From the NCBI GenBank assembly GCA_018664265.1, contig JABJOR010000434.1, forward strand, positions 1 through 6,032: a stretch of DNA of 6,032 nt. The letters run 5' to 3'. A model generated the notes under the pieces. That model was not told the origin of the DNA, did not search any database, and worked only from the letters and a program-made list of their open reading frames with translations. Shown piece after piece: positions 5,492-6,032 of this stretch; position 1 is the stretch's first letter; every line of letters begins with the position of its first letter. Source of the DNA: Rhodospirillales bacterium (GTDB lineage Bacteria; Pseudomonadota; Alphaproteobacteria; Rhodospirillales; Casp-alpha2). The position numbers and the translations under genes were made by a program.

Positions 5492-6032
5492 TCATTTTTT
5501 CCTACGATGCTGGGCAGCAGCAATTACAGCCTGACCAAGCGCAATTCCACCATCATTTACAGGAAAATTTTGTGGCACAAGGACACAATACCCAGCATCT
5601 TCCAAACCGGCACGAAGGTTTTCTCGTAACATTGCATTTTGGAACACACCTCCAGATAATACGATTGTTGTAAAATCGGATTGTCTTGCTAATTGCTTTG
5701 CAGTTTCGGTGAGAACAGTGACAAGAGTTTGGTGAAATCGTGCAGCAATTTGAGGCCGAGATTTACCCGCTTTCAAATCATCAAGAATGCCAACCCACAG
5801 GGCCTCCCACGTAATAATCTTTTGTGCAGCAACAGGATATGGAGACACTGTTTCACCGTGGGTTTTCGCCTGTGATTCAAGAGCAATAGCCGCCTGCCCC
5901 TCATAGCTGGTTCGATCAGCATGTAATCCCAATAGAGCAGCTACCGCGTCAAACAATCTGCCCATGGAACTGGCTGGTGGTGAATTAAGGCCTTTGGAGA
6001 GCATCTTATCCAGCTGATCAATCGGCTTGGAT
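5492..6032 (-). CDS. hypF: Carbamoyltransferase HypF, C-terminal part (5' end outside the window)
   Basis: About 180 C-terminal residues are visible, and the reading frame stays open to the window edge, so the internal Met at 6004 is not the true start. Complete HypF proteins are usually about 750-800 residues. Diagnostic blocks are NSPPASSMGRLFDAVAALLGL-like text near the 5' end, SYEGQAAIALES, LSGGVFQNAMLRENL and the near-terminal NDGGIALGQAVIAAA, all of the Kae1/TsaD-like carbamoyltransferase domain. HypF uses carbamoyl phosphate and ATP to carbamoylate the C-terminal Cys of HypE, the first step in making the CN ligands of [NiFe]-hydrogenase. The N-terminal acylphosphatase, zinc-finger and YrdC-like domains would lie beyond the edge. 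The gene converges on the cytochrome operon. No terminator of its own is clear. The visible part is intact. Confidence 0.92.
   Translation of the reverse strand, partial: SKPIDQLDKMLSKGLNSPPASSMGRLFDAVAALLGLHADRTSYEGQAAIALESQAKTHGETVSPYPVAAQKIITWEALWVGILDDLKAGKSRPQIAARFHQTLVTVLTETAKQLARQSDFTTIVLSGGVFQNAMLRENLRAGLEDAGYCVLVPQNFPVNDGGIALGQAVIAAAQHRRKK

Noticed and set aside
5419..5673. An 84-codon plus-strand open frame after the terminator
   Set aside because: Most of it overlaps the conserved end of hypF on the minus strand, and its translation is low-complexity and unlike known proteins.

Overview
The window suggests a Gram-negative proteobacterium, most likely an alphaproteobacterium of the Rhodospirillales type. 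This is inferred from a recognisable rquA (rhodoquinone biosynthesis, known mainly from rhodoquinone-making proteobacteria), periplasmic multihaem c-type cytochromes and a hypF gene. Base composition is moderate and gene packing is tight. The taxonomic placement is an inference, not a sequence match.

Layout. Positions 67-1464 (+) hold two tandem, clearly paralogous short-chain dehydrogenase/reductase (SDR) genes, 18 bp apart. Their end meets, tail to tail and only 2 bp away, rquA on the minus strand (1467-2327). A 303-bp intergenic region (2328-2630) separates rquA from a divergent plus-strand operon. It contains a duplicated 10-bp palindrome (also a strong hairpin) immediately before the rquA start codon, candidate promoters in both directions, and a 13-bp palindrome close to the cytochrome start. 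The operon (2631-5343) encodes a secreted octahaem cytochrome c, a membrane-anchored trihaem cytochrome c and a five-helix membrane cytochrome b, and ends in a hairpin/T-tract terminator (5368-5406). The right edge (5492-6032, minus) is the C-terminal part of hypF, the carbamoyltransferase used in [NiFe]-hydrogenase maturation. Its 5' end lies outside the window.

How the genes could work together. The b-type cytochrome plus trihaem cytochrome look like a quinone-reactive membrane module that exchanges electrons between the quinone pool and periplasmic haems, with the octahaem protein as carrier or terminal reductase. No molybdopterin, iron-sulfur or flavin catalytic subunit is present in the operon. 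RquA makes the low-potential quinone rhodoquinone from ubiquinone, so divergent placement of rquA and this operon suggests, but does not prove, a rhodoquinone-linked anaerobic electron-transfer system. hypF next door fits a hydrogen-metabolising anaerobic lifestyle. The rquA/multihaem pairing is the most interesting point of the window.
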